A DNA stretch of 64,000 nucleotides from Limimaricola sp964022235 (lineage in GTDB: Bacteria; Pseudomonadota; Alphaproteobacteria; Rhodobacterales; Rhodobacteraceae), in the NCBI RefSeq assembly GCF_964022235.1, contig NZ_CAXHZL010000007.1, positions 1 to 64,000 on the forward strand, written 5' to 3'. Position 1 is the stretch's first letter, and every line of letters begins with the position of its first letter. The notes beneath the pieces were generated by a model that searched no databases, was not told the DNA's origin, and saw only the letters and a program-made list of their open reading frames with translations. Both the position numbers and the translations under genes were made by a program. Below, piece by piece: positions 47,128 through 55,349 of the stretch.

Positions 47128-48434
47128 CGGAAGGCTCCGGGCATCAGAATCCGCGGCAGCCACAGCGAGATTTCGGGAAAGACGATGAGAAGCAGCAGGA
47201 TCGCCAGCATCGGCAGGAGGATGATCGTCACATCGCGCATCACTTGCACGACATTCAGCCCCCCAATTGCTGAGGAGATCAGCAGGCATAGCCCGTAGGG
47301 CGGTGTCACGAGACCGAAGGCGAGCGCCACGATGCCGATGATCGCAAAGGAGATCGGGTCCAGCCCGCCCGCCTGCGCCACCGGCATCAACACCGTGCCG
47401 AGGATGATGATCGTCGGGATGGCGTCGATGAAGAGACCGAAGATCAGGAACAGCGCCGCGATGACGAGGCCGGTACCGAAGGGGCCGAACTCCAGCGCCG
47501 TCATCGTGCCGACGATCAGGCGCGGCACGTTGTAGAACGACAGCATCCAGCCGAAGGCCGAAGCCGTGCCGATCGCAAAGAGCGAGATCGAGGCAAAGCG
47601 CCCGGTGTCGTAGAAGATATGCCCGAGGTCTTGGAGCTTGACGGTGCGATAGACGAAGAGCCCGAGGATCAACGAATAGCCCGCAGCGATGATCGCGCTT
47701 TCCGTGGGCGTGACGATGCCACCGACGATGCCGCCGATCACGAGGATCGGGGTCAGCATGGCGAGGGCCGCGCCCTTCAGCGCCGCCCAGAACTCGGCAA
47801 AGCTCGGACGCCCGGCGATGGGATAGTCGCGCAGCTTGGCATATCCGTAGACCGTCGCCATCAAAGACAGCCCGATCATCAGCCCCGGTATGGCCCCACC
47901 CAGAAACAGCGCGCCGACCGAGACCTGCATGACGCCGCCCCAGACGACCATCAGGATCGACGGCGGGATGATGACGCCCATGACCGACGAACAGGCGGTG
48001 ATCGCGACCGCGAACCGCTTGTCATAGCCGGCGCGTTCCATCGCCGGGATGAGGATCTTGCCGCAGCCCGCCGCATCCGCGGTCGAGGAGCCCGAAATCC
48101 CGGCGAACAGCATCGAGACCGCGACGTTCACATGGCCGAGCCCCCCCGGCATCCAGCCGGTCAGGACGCGGGCCAGTTCGATCAGGCGGTCCGTCACCTT
48201 GCCCGAGTTCATCAGGTTGGCCGCCAGCAGGAAGAACGGCACTGCCAGCAGGATGAACGAATTGTAGGACTGGAACATGCGGTCCAGCACGATGAACGGC
48301 GTCAGCCGCAGTTCGAGCAGGACGACGGGAACGGTCGCAATCCCGAGCGCGAAGGCGACGGGCACCCGGATCGCCACCAGCAGGATGAAACCGCCGACAA
48401 GCAGGGCGCAGGCCAGACCGGTGCCGATGATCAT
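47124..48434 (-). CDS. dctM: TRAP transporter large permease (DctM type)
   Basis: A 436-residue membrane protein with about 12-14 helices, the ion-coupled subunit of a TRAP transporter. The family pattern is plain: LAVPFFLLAANLMNSGKVTDRLIELARVL, GISGSSTADAAGCGKILIPAMERAGYDK and VIIPPSILMVVWG. Start at 48434 (CAGGAG eight bases upstream) overlapping the small-permease stop; its own stop overlaps the uxuB start. Likely substrate is a uronate such as glucuronate, from the downstream enzymes. Confidence 0.93.
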   Translation of the reverse strand: MIIGTGLACALLVGGFILLVAIRVPVAFALGIATVPVVLLELRLTPFIVLDRMFQSYNSFILLAVPFFLLAANLMNSGKVTDRLIELARVLTGWMPGGLGHVNVAVSMLFAGISGSSTADAAGCGKILIPAMERAGYDKRFAVAITACSSVMGVIIPPSILMVVWGGVMQVSVGALFLGGAIPGLMIGLSLMATVYGYAKLRDYPIAGRPSFAEFWAALKGAALAMLTPILVIGGIVGGIVTPTESAIIAAGYSLILGLFVYRTVKLQDLGHIFYDTGRFASISLFAIGTASAFGWMLSFYNVPRLIVGTMTALEFGPFGTGLVIAALFLIFGLFIDAIPTIIILGTVLMPVAQAGGLDPISFAIIGIVALAFGLVTPPYGLCLLISSAIGGLNVVQVMRDVTIILLPMLAILLLLIVFPEISLWLPRILMPGAFR

Positions 48435-48925
48435 GATGAAATTCTCCTGGAGGCGCGAAAGGCGTCGATGTTCTGCCACAGCCGGTAGCCTGCGAAGACG
48501 GTCCACACCAAGCCCGCGATCGGCACCGAGATGTAGGTGACCATCAGGTTGGCCCGCATCATCACGGAGCGCTGGATGCCGCCGAATTCGGCATATTCGA
48601 TGCCGTAGATCATGAAGAGGATGGCGAAGAACAGGATCAGCACCTGCACCACCCCGTCCTGCAGCAGGCGTCCCAAGGGCGATACCGCGTCAGGGGTGAC
48701 GCGCACGTCGAAATGGGTGCCGTCCCAGACCGCGACCATCGATCCGATCATCACGACCCAGACGAAGATGAAGGTCGAGAGCTCCTCGGTCCACAGATAG
48801 GTCGGGATGATCCCGGTGTAGCGCGAGATGACCTGCATCGCGACCGGCACGGCGAGCAGCGCCGTCAGAAGGCCGAGCAGCACCCGCAGCAGGTTGCAGA
48901 ACCGTTCGAGAAAGCGTCCGACCAT
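48431..48925 (-). CDS. dctQ: TRAP transporter small permease (DctQ type)
   Basis: A 164-residue four-helix membrane protein, the small subunit of the TRAP complex. The helix 2 region WTEELSTFIFVWVVMIGSMVAVWDGTHFDV contains the family's characteristic W/E-x-x-x-F signature. It lies between the binding protein and large-permease genes and overlaps the latter. Confidence 0.9.
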   Translation of the reverse strand: MVGRFLERFCNLLRVLLGLLTALLAVPVAMQVISRYTGIIPTYLWTEELSTFIFVWVVMIGSMVAVWDGTHFDVRVTPDAVSPLGRLLQDGVVQVLILFFAILFMIYGIEYAEFGGIQRSVMMRANLMVTYISVPIAGLVWTVFAGYRLWQNIDAFRASRRISS

Positions 48926-49042
48926 GGGGGTCCCCTGTCAGAATTGTGGTGGGCTGGCGTCGGAAGGCGCGCCCTGTCGGCGCAGGGTCAGGCTCGCCGT
49001 TCCGGAAGCGCGCGAGCGCGCCCCCGGAGATCGGCGTGCGGC

Positions 49043-50029
49043 TCACATGCCGCGGATCGTTTCCAGCAGATCGCTGGCCCCGAGCTCTTCGGCATAGGCG
49101 TCCTGCACCGGCTTCACCTGCTCGAGCATGGTGTCGCGCCCCTCGAACTCGACCACCGTGATCTGCCCGGCATCCGCCATTTCCTGAAGTTTCTCGGCGT
49201 CTTCGCGGCTTTCGATCTCGCGGCCATAGGCGCCCGCTTCCTCGCCGGCCTCCATGATCGCCGCCTGCAGATCCTCGGGCAGCGCGTCGAATGTCTTGCC
49301 CGACACGACGATGGGCCGGACGGTGATCGTGTGCTGGGTCAGCGTCACATAGGGCGCGACTTCATAGAACTTGAGGTTCTGGATCGAGGCGGCCTCGTTC
49401 TCGAACCCCGAGATCACGCCAGTCTGGATCGCGTTGTAGACCTCGTTATAGGCGATGGCCGAGGGCGCGGCCCCGACGGCGGCAAAGGTCTGGGCCTGGA
49501 TCGGCGCGCCCATGACGCGCATGCGGAAGCCCGCCAGCTCGTCGAGGTTCGCGATGGGATCGGCCGAGATGATGTTGCGCACGCCGCCGCCGGTGTAGCC
49601 GACGATGACGATGTTCGCCTTCTCGCGCAGTTCGCTTTCAAGCGGTGCCAGCGTGTCCGTGGACAGCACTGCGTTCCAGTGGTCGAGATCGCGGAACAGG
49701 AACGGCATGTCCATCAGCGGAAGCGAGGGCGCGAAGACGGCCATGTTGGACGGTGCGAGGATCGTGTAATCGACCGCGACGCCTTGGTTAAGATAGGTCA
49801 CGTAGTCGGACTCGACGCCCAATTCGCCGTTCAGACGAAGATCGAATTCCAGCTCACCGTCGTATTTCTCGGCGACCAGTTCCTCGAACTTGCGCAGGGT
49901 TCGGGTGAAGGCGTGTTCCTCGTCGAACATGCTGGCACCGCGCAGCGTGATTTCCTGCGCTTGGGCGGTGCCCAGCGTGACCAGCGTGACTGCGGTCGCA
50001 AGCGCAGCTTTCAGAGTGATGTGTGACAT
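49043..50029 (-). CDS. dctP: TRAP transporter solute-binding protein (DctP type)
   Basis: A 328-residue exported receptor with signal peptide (residues 1-24, ending AQA|QEI). The DctP fold shows LPLMDMPFLFRDLDHWNAVL, GFRMRVMGAPIQAQTFAAVGAAPSAI and the conserved arginine that pairs with the ligand carboxylate (MRVMGAP). GGGAGG precedes the ATG at 50029. It opens the minus-strand operon dctP-dctQ-dctM-uxuB-AGE and faces a GntR regulator. Confidence 0.92.
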   Translation of the reverse strand: MSHITLKAALATAVTLVTLGTAQAQEITLRGASMFDEEHAFTRTLRKFEELVAEKYDGELEFDLRLNGELGVESDYVTYLNQGVAVDYTILAPSNMAVFAPSLPLMDMPFLFRDLDHWNAVLSTDTLAPLESELREKANIVIVGYTGGGVRNIISADPIANLDELAGFRMRVMGAPIQAQTFAAVGAAPSAIAYNEVYNAIQTGVISGFENEAASIQNLKFYEVAPYVTLTQHTITVRPIVVSGKTFDALPEDLQAAIMEAGEEAGAYGREIESREDAEKLQEMADAGQITVVEFEGRDTMLEQVKPVQDAYAEELGASDLLETIRGM

Positions 50030-50488
50030 TGTCGGTCCTCCCTTCAGGCCTCGGAACGGGGTCGGTCTCTTCGCGGCCGGGCCATTCCCGGAAGAGTCGT
50101 GACGTCTTGATTGCACCTGTCGTGGCCGGGATCGGATGAGCGGCCCCGTTGGCGTGGCACTGCCGCGCGCGCAGGATGCGAAGCGGATCGAACGCCCGAA
50201 GGCACTCTCTTTGCTTGCCCCGAGACCGATGGCCGCCTCCCCGGCCTCGCCCTCTTTGCCCTCCGTATCGCGGCCCGACGGCGCTCTTGCCGGGGACACT
50301 AGGATCCCAGTATCGTCCCGGCAATAGATTTCGATTGATGGGCCACTGAGCGCTTCGATCAGCGGGTCTGATCGGCCGCGCGAGGTCATTGTCGTCGCGT
50401 CGTTCGCCTCCGAAAGGGCTTTGGCGGGGATCGTCCGGGCGCGCGATGGTGTATGCGTCATCACGGGTTCTGACCGGAGGGAGCGCGC
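50030..50488. other. 459-base divergent control region between dctP and gntR
   Basis: No gene seen. The region must hold the promoters of the TRAP/uxuB operon and of the GntR gene. A 36-base imperfect palindrome at 50288-50323 is its clearest structure. Rest unremarkable. Confidence 0.5.
50288..50323. promoter_or_regulatory. palindrome, possible GntR operator
   Basis: TGCCGGGGAC at 50288-50297 and GTCCCGGCA at 50315-50323 are inverted, enclosing a second dyad ACT-A-GGATCC-C-AGT (50298-50311). GntR-family (FCD) regulators bind short palindromes in divergent regions like this one, so it is a candidate operator; the long outer arms could also form a hairpin. Confidence 0.45.
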
Positions 50489-51166
50489 ATGAAAGACACG
50501 ATGGGAGACAGGGCCACGAGCGGCGATTTCGTGTTCGAGACCCTGCGCGACGAGATCATCACCTTGGGCATCCTGCCCGGAACCCGGATATCCGAGGTCG
50601 AGATCGCCAAGCGCTTCGGCTTGTCGCGCCAGCCGGTCCGCGCCGCGTTCATCAGGTTGAGCGACCAAGGACTGCTGCACATCCGCCCCCAGCGGTCGAG
50701 CTGCGTCAGGCTTTTCTCGCTGACAGAGATCCGGCAGTCCCGCTACATTCGAACCGCCGTCGAGGTCGAAGTTCTGCGTCAGGCCTGCGCCGATCGCGAC
50801 ACCAGCATCGACACGCATCTTTGCGAAAATCTCGCTCGGCAGGCCGAGGCGGTCAGAGATAACGACCCCGACGCGTTCCATCGGCTCGACTACGAATTCC
50901 ATGCCCTTCTGTGCCAAGCGGCGCGGGCGGACTTCGCCTTTACCACCGTTTCGAAGATAAAGGCGCAGGTCGACCGGCTGTGCATGCTCAGCCTCACCAG
51001 CCAGACGGCAATGGCGGAGCTGGTCGAGGATCACACCGAGATCCTCGACAGTGTGTTGGCAGGCGACGCGCAGCGGGTCGAGACAACGATCCGTCGCCAC
51101 CTCGATCGACTGATCCCGACGATCGACCGGATCCGTGAGACCCATCCCGATTATTTCGAGGACTAG
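50489..51166 (+). CDS. GntR-family regulator with FCD domain (1)
   Basis: A 225-residue regulator: winged helix with EVEIAKRFGLSRQPVRAAFIRLSDQGLLHIRPQRSSCV (residues about 35-75), and a helical FCD effector domain whose metal ligand candidates are D/H in YEFHALLC and LVEDHTEIL and RHLDRL. GGAGGG lies before the ATG. FCD regulators usually respond to carboxylated sugars or organic acids. It faces the TRAP/uxuB operon and likely represses it. Confidence 0.9.
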   Translation: MKDTMGDRATSGDFVFETLRDEIITLGILPGTRISEVEIAKRFGLSRQPVRAAFIRLSDQGLLHIRPQRSSCVRLFSLTEIRQSRYIRTAVEVEVLRQACADRDTSIDTHLCENLARQAEAVRDNDPDAFHRLDYEFHALLCQAARADFAFTTVSKIKAQVDRLCMLSLTSQTAMAELVEDHTEILDSVLAGDAQRVETTIRRHLDRLIPTIDRIRETHPDYFED

Positions 51167-51204
51167 CCGCGCCCGGCTTTCCATCGATGCGGTGCTCGGC
51201 GCGC

Positions 51205-52422
51205 TCACAGCCTCAGCCCATGCTCGGCATGGCACAACGCCGTCATCACGCCGCGCAGCTCCGCCAGCCCCTTGAGCCGGCCGATCGCCGGATAGCCCGG
51301 CTGCGGGCGTCGATTGAGATCGTCGAGGATGTCCTGCCCGTGATCGGGGCGGAACGGGATCGAGGCATCGCTGCGGCCTGCATCCCGGCGGCGGGCCTCC
51401 TCGCGCAGCACCGCGGCGATGAAGGACACCATGTCGGTGTCGCCGCCCAGATGCTCCGCCTCGTGAAAGGAGCAAGGCAGGCCGGGGGTCTCGCGCGTCA
51501 CGTTGCGCATATGCAGGAAATGCACGCGGTCGCCCAAGCGCTCCATCATGCCGGGGATGTCGTTGTCATCCCGTGCGCCAAGAGAACCCGAGCACAGCGT
51601 GATGCCGTTGGCCGGCAGGTCGACCGCCTGCATCACGGCGCTGTAGTCGGCCTCGGTCGACATGACACGCGGCAGGCCAAGCAGCGAAAACGGCGGATCG
51701 TCGGGATGACAACAAAGCCTCAGCCCCAACCGCTCGGCCTCGGGGGCGACCTCGGCGAGAAAATCGATGAGATGGCCGCGCAGCGTCTCGGCCGAGATCT
51801 CCGTATACTGCGCCAGATGCGCGCGCACGTCGTCGAGCGAGAAGTGCTCGGCTGCGCCCGGAAGGCCGGAAACGATGTTCGTCGTGAGCGCCTGCCGCGC
51901 CGCATCGTCCAGCTTCGCAAAGCGCTCGGCGGCGATCTCGGCCACGCCCACGGGAAAGCTTTCGGCGGCGCCGGGACGCTGCAAGATATGAATGTCGAAG
52001 GCCGCGAAATCATGCAGATCAAAGCGCATCGCAGTGCCGCCATGCCGGACCCGATAGGCGAGATCGGTGCGGGTCCAGTCCAGCACGGGCATGAAGTTGT
52101 AACAGATCACCTCGATGCCCGCCTGCGCGAGGTTGGCCATGCTCTGCTTGTAGGCGGCAAGATGCGCACGCCAGTCGCCCGACTGCTTCTTGATGTCCTC
52201 GGAAACCGGCAGGCTCTCGACCACTTCCCAGGCCAGCCCCGAGGCGGACCCGTCGACGCGCGTCGCGATCTCGCGTTGCCGCCGGGCGATCTCTTGCCCG
52301 CTCCAGACCGCCCCTGTGGGCAGGTGGTGCAGCGCTGAGACGACGCCCTCGACCCCCGCCTGCATCATCTCGTCGATGCCGACGCCGTCGTTAGGCCCGA
52401 ACCAACGCCAAGTCTGTCGCAT
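51205..52422 (-). CDS. uxuA: D-mannonate dehydratase
   Basis: A 405-residue TIM-barrel dehydratase that converts D-mannonate to 2-keto-3-deoxygluconate. Family motifs: MRQTWRWFGPNDGV at the start, CYNFMPVLDWTRTDL, LRLCCHPDDPPFSLLGLPRV and FLHMRNVTRE, with metal ligands in HPDD, CSGS and HMRN. Length is typical. It is transcribed away from the second GntR gene. With the UxuB-like enzyme and the TRAP transporter it makes a hexuronate route through fructuronate and mannonate. Confidence 0.93.
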   Translation of the reverse strand: MRQTWRWFGPNDGVGIDEMMQAGVEGVVSALHHLPTGAVWSGQEIARRQREIATRVDGSASGLAWEVVESLPVSEDIKKQSGDWRAHLAAYKQSMANLAQAGIEVICYNFMPVLDWTRTDLAYRVRHGGTAMRFDLHDFAAFDIHILQRPGAAESFPVGVAEIAAERFAKLDDAARQALTTNIVSGLPGAAEHFSLDDVRAHLAQYTEISAETLRGHLIDFLAEVAPEAERLGLRLCCHPDDPPFSLLGLPRVMSTEADYSAVMQAVDLPANGITLCSGSLGARDDNDIPGMMERLGDRVHFLHMRNVTRETPGLPCSFHEAEHLGGDTDMVSFIAAVLREEARRRDAGRSDASIPFRPDHGQDILDDLNRRPQPGYPAIGRLKGLAELRGVMTALCHAEHGLRL

Positions 52423-52439
52423 GTCGCCCCTCCTCGATC

Positions 52440-52517
52440 TCCTCATGACCCTAGGTGAGTCGTCTCCAGTTGACAAGTATGGTAGTATGCATAATTGGTT
52501 TGGAAGGAGGACACGAG
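52440..52517. promoter_or_regulatory. uxuA / gntR divergent promoter-operator region
   Basis: Contains TTGACA at 52470-52475, a CATAAT 14 bases later (short spacing), and an 8-bp palindrome TATGCATA at 52486-52493 just before the GntR gene, next to a TTGGTTT element. An FCD-type regulator would be expected to bind here. AGGAGG precedes the gntR ATG. Confidence 0.45.
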
Positions 52518-53192
52518 ATGACACCCCCGCCCAGCGACCGCACGCTCACGCTCGACGCCACCGCACCGATCGGTGCGCAGTTGATCGCGCATCTGCGCGC
52601 TCGGATCGTCACAGGCGAACTGGCCCCCGGCACCCGGCTCTCCGAGCAGGACATCGCCACCGACTATGGCCTGTCGCGCCAGCCGGTGCGCGAAGCCTTC
52701 ATCCGGCTCGCGGGTGAGAAGCTGGTCGAAGTGCGCCCCCAGCGCGGCACCTTCGTGTGCAAGATCGACGCGGGCGAAGTCGAAGTGTCGCGTTTCGTGC
52801 GCGAAGCGGTCGAGGCCGACATCGTGCGGCTGGCCGCCACGACTGCAAACGCCTCCTTCATCGAAGAACTGGAGCGCCAGATCGTCGTGCAGGAGCAGAC
52901 CGCCCGCGACGGCACCGGGTTCATGGAGCATGACGAGCTGTTCCATCGCACCCTCGCCGAGGCAGCGGGCTGCGCCGGAGCCTGGTCGCATCTGCAACCG
53001 ATCAAGATGCACATGGACCGGGTGCGATACCTGACGGCGGCCAAGTTTCCGCTCGACCGGCTCGTGAGCCAGCATCGAGCCATCGTCGCGGCCATCGCAT
53101 CGCAAGATCCCGACGCCGCCGAGGCCGCGATGCGCGCACATCTGCGCTGCGTTCTCGATGATCTGCCCAAGATCGGCGGAGCGTGGCTCTGA
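52518..53192 (+). CDS. GntR-family regulator with FCD domain (2)
   Basis: A 224-residue regulator: winged helix with EQDIATDYGLSRQPVREAFIRLAGEKLVEVRPQRGTFV and an FCD domain with EHDELFHRTLAEAAG (metal-binding D/H) and LVSQHRAIVAAI. The start at 52518 has GGAAGGAGG upstream. Divergent from uxuA, so a likely UxuR/ExuR-type repressor responding to a uronate or mannonate. It resembles the first GntR at 50489, so the pathway has two related regulators. Confidence 0.9.
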   Translation: MTPPPSDRTLTLDATAPIGAQLIAHLRARIVTGELAPGTRLSEQDIATDYGLSRQPVREAFIRLAGEKLVEVRPQRGTFVCKIDAGEVEVSRFVREAVEADIVRLAATTANASFIEELERQIVVQEQTARDGTGFMEHDELFHRTLAEAAGCAGAWSHLQPIKMHMDRVRYLTAAKFPLDRLVSQHRAIVAAIASQDPDAAEAAMRAHLRCVLDDLPKIGGAWL

Positions 53193-53558
53193 CAAAACCC
53201 GCCTTTGAGATGTGCGACAACATCCCGTGGGAGGGCCGCAGCCGAGCGATCCGTTTCCAAGATACCCAAAAGCCCGCTCGCGACACGAGCGGGCCTGGTC
53301 CTTGCTGAAGATGCCGGTACGGCCTCCGGCCACCTCCCCGACGTCCGGGGCGCGGTGAGGGAGGTAGGCTGGCAGTACGTTTCCCGCCATCTCAAGGGTG
53401 CAAGAACCGAGTGTCGACGACAGGAGAGAGCCGAGGCTTCAGAAGGCCGAAGCCCGATGTCTCGTCCGATCAGGCAGGATCCGTCAGCTTCTTTCCAGCG
53501 GTCCTGCCGGGAATGTGGGCCGGCTGGTGCCGGACCGGCATCTCACCGAAGCTGCGCC
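53193..53558. other. intergenic region with bidirectional hairpin
   Basis: 366 bases between gntR and the EF-hand gene's 3' end. A strong hairpin at 53272-53294 is the main feature. No gene or family motif seen in the remaining sequence. Confidence 0.45.
53272..53294 (-). terminator. hairpin GCCCGCTCG / CGAGCGGGC
   Basis: A 9-bp perfect stem with 5-base loop (53272-53280, 53286-53294). On the minus strand it is followed by TTTT, fitting a terminator of the convergent EF-hand gene; on the plus strand it may terminate the gntR transcript. Confidence 0.65.
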
Positions 53559-54008
53559 TTACCTGCGCGGCGAACGCATCTCGCGCATTTCTGCAACACC
53601 GAGCACGCCATCACCGTTCTTGTCGGCGGCGTCGAATTGCTCGGCCTCGCGCTTTATAGCTTCGGCGCGGGAGATCGGCTTGAACTCACCCTGCGGCTGG
53701 GGCGCGGGCCGCTGTTGCTGTCCCGTCCCCTGCCCTTTGCCAGGGCGGCCTTCGGGCCGACCTGCGCGTGCCTCTTCGGCGCTCAACCGGCGATCATGGT
53801 TCTTGTCGGCGGCGTCGAACCGCTCGCCTGCCTGCCGCAACGCCTCGGCACGCAAAAGCGGGCTCATCTCGCGCGGCTGCCGCAACGCCTCGGCACGCAA
53901 AAGCGGGCTCATCTCGCGCGGCTGTTGTTGTGCCGAAGCCGCGCTTCCGGCCATGGTCGATAGTGTAGCGATCACGGTGATGATGCTGATCTTGCTCGCG
54001 AATTTCAT
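53559..54008 (-). CDS. small periplasmic EF-hand calcium-binding protein
   Basis: A 149-residue exported protein: signal peptide (residues 1-26, ending SAASA|QQQ) and two EF-hand loops, DKNHDRRLSAEE at 68-79 and DKNGDGVLGVAE at 130-141, both with calcium ligands. A linker rich in Q, P and G separates them. Residues 29-43 and 44-58 are exact copies of QPREMSPLLRAEALR, from a recent 45-bp tandem duplication. Function unknown; small bacterial EF-hand proteins may buffer calcium or bind envelope partners. Confidence 0.82.
   Translation of the reverse strand: MKFASKISIITVIATLSTMAGSAASAQQQPREMSPLLRAEALRQPREMSPLLRAEALRQAGERFDAADKNHDRRLSAEEARAGRPEGRPGKGQGTGQQQRPAPQPQGEFKPISRAEAIKREAEQFDAADKNGDGVLGVAEMREMRSPRR
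53834..53923. repeat. perfect 45-bp tandem duplication inside the EF-hand gene
   Basis: Two identical 45-bp units (53834-53878 and 53879-53923) encode the same 15 residues. The unit is a multiple of three, so the frame is kept. Perfect identity means a recent event or selection on copy number; a slippage hotspot that could vary among strains. Confidence 0.9.
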
Positions 54009-54325
54009 TCTTGCCGTCCTTGCGAATGGAACTTCACCCCCGGTTTACGCGACGCTGCGCCGCGCCGGGGTTGGCCATGAGATGGCGCAGTTCCAGCACG
54101 GACTACAGTCGAGAATTGTCGCGAAATGTATGCGCGAATACATCGCGCCGACGGCCTCACCTTCCCGATCCCGGGCAACCATCCCCTTGTCGAAATGGCT
54201 AGAGGCCCGAGACGCTTGCCTCGATTGACCCCCTTTTGGTCGGTCCGTCGGATACAATTCAGGTCACACTCCAGCCCCGCATCGATCCAATTCGGCCCGA
54301 TCCGCGAACCGCTGGCCCAGTCGCG
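54009..54325. other. intergenic region with dyad, no gene seen
   Basis: 317 bases between the EF-hand gene start and the LysR gene's 3' end. An inverted repeat with ATGTAT / ATACAT core and CGCG flanks is at about 54120-54147. It should also hold the EF-hand promoter. No exact EcfG match was found. Confidence 0.4.
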
Positions 54326-55234
54326 TCAGGCCCCTGCATCCGACCCTGCGACCAGTTCGGTCCAGACGGTCTGCTCCGCCCGCCGCTTGGGGCCGGTGAG
54401 CCGCATCGCGGTGATCACCAACCCGCAGCTTGGCAAGTCGTCCGAGAGATCGGTCAGCGTCCCCTCGGCGATCCGGTCGCGCGCGAGGCTCTCGGGGATC
54501 CAGGCGGTGCCGATGCCGACCTGCGCCATTTCCTGCGCGGCCAGGGTCAGCGCGGTCTCGACCCGCTGCACCGATTGCAGCGGCGGCGGCAGGTTCGGCA
54601 AGATCAGCAGGTTCATTACCTGCCCCAGAAACACCTCGTCCGGATAGGAGACGATCGGCAACTGCCCCATGGCACGGTCGCGCAGGTGATCGGCCCGTCG
54701 CGCCGTGGCATGCACCGGGATCAGCCGGTCATGTCCCACCTCGACCGTCTCCAGATAATCGGCCTGCACCTCGGGTGCGATCCCCTCGATCCGGTAAACC
54801 AGCGCGATGTCGGCCTTGCGCGACAGCAGCTGGCCAAAGCAGTCGTCGAAATTGGCGGAGCGCAAACGGACCGAGATCGCCTCGTGACGCTCCAACACGC
54901 CCTGCAGCAGCCGCGGCGTGCGCGAGGTGGTCAAAGCGTGCTGGCTCGCCAGCACGACATGGTTGTCGGCCATCTGGCTGCCGCTGCGCAGATCAGCGAC
55001 CAGCTGGCGCAGCGTGCGGATGATTTGTAGGATTCGATCGCGCTGCGCTTCGGTGGTGCGCTGCAGCTGCACCGGCTTGCGACTTCGGTCGAACAATTCG
55101 ACCCCGACATAGTCCTCGATCTGCCGAATGCGGCGAGAAAAGGCAGACTGCGTCAAAGAACGGCGTTCGGCAGCTTCGGAGAAGGATCCGGTCTCGGCGA
55201 CCGCGACGAGATCTTCCAACCATTCCAACCGCAT
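54326..55234 (-). CDS. LysR-type regulator of the sulfonate cluster (CuyR-like)
   Basis: A 302-residue LysR regulator: winged helix (LVAVAETGSFSEAAERRSLTQSAFSRRIRQIED) and an effector domain. It faces the cysteate sulfo-lyase gene across 115 bases, and in Silicibacter-type cuy clusters a regulator gene sits near cuyA. Probably it activates the sulfonate operon; the co-inducer (cysteate or precursor) is unknown. Confidence 0.85.
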   Translation of the reverse strand: MRLEWLEDLVAVAETGSFSEAAERRSLTQSAFSRRIRQIEDYVGVELFDRSRKPVQLQRTTEAQRDRILQIIRTLRQLVADLRSGSQMADNHVVLASQHALTTSRTPRLLQGVLERHEAISVRLRSANFDDCFGQLLSRKADIALVYRIEGIAPEVQADYLETVEVGHDRLIPVHATARRADHLRDRAMGQLPIVSYPDEVFLGQVMNLLILPNLPPPLQSVQRVETALTLAAQEMAQVGIGTAWIPESLARDRIAEGTLTDLSDDLPSCGLVITAMRLTGPKRRAEQTVWTELVAGSDAGA

Positions 55235-55249
55235 GCAAGGGTCTCCACA

Positions 55250-55268
55250 ATATGCATATCTTGCATAT
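55250..55268. promoter_or_regulatory. LysR-type operator candidate, ATATGC-N7-GCATAT
   Basis: A perfect inverted repeat ATATGC, seven bases, GCATAT, is centred in the AT-rich part of the LysR/cuyA divergent region, about 80-100 bases from the cuyA start. It has the T-N11-A pattern of LysR sites and the right place for a primary binding site. Confidence 0.6.
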
Positions 55269-55349
55269 TAGATTGAAAACTTCGCATTTGCATAGGGGGT
55301 TGATCGGGCGCAACATCCGTTTGACGAATTTATTGAACGGGAGCGTCTC

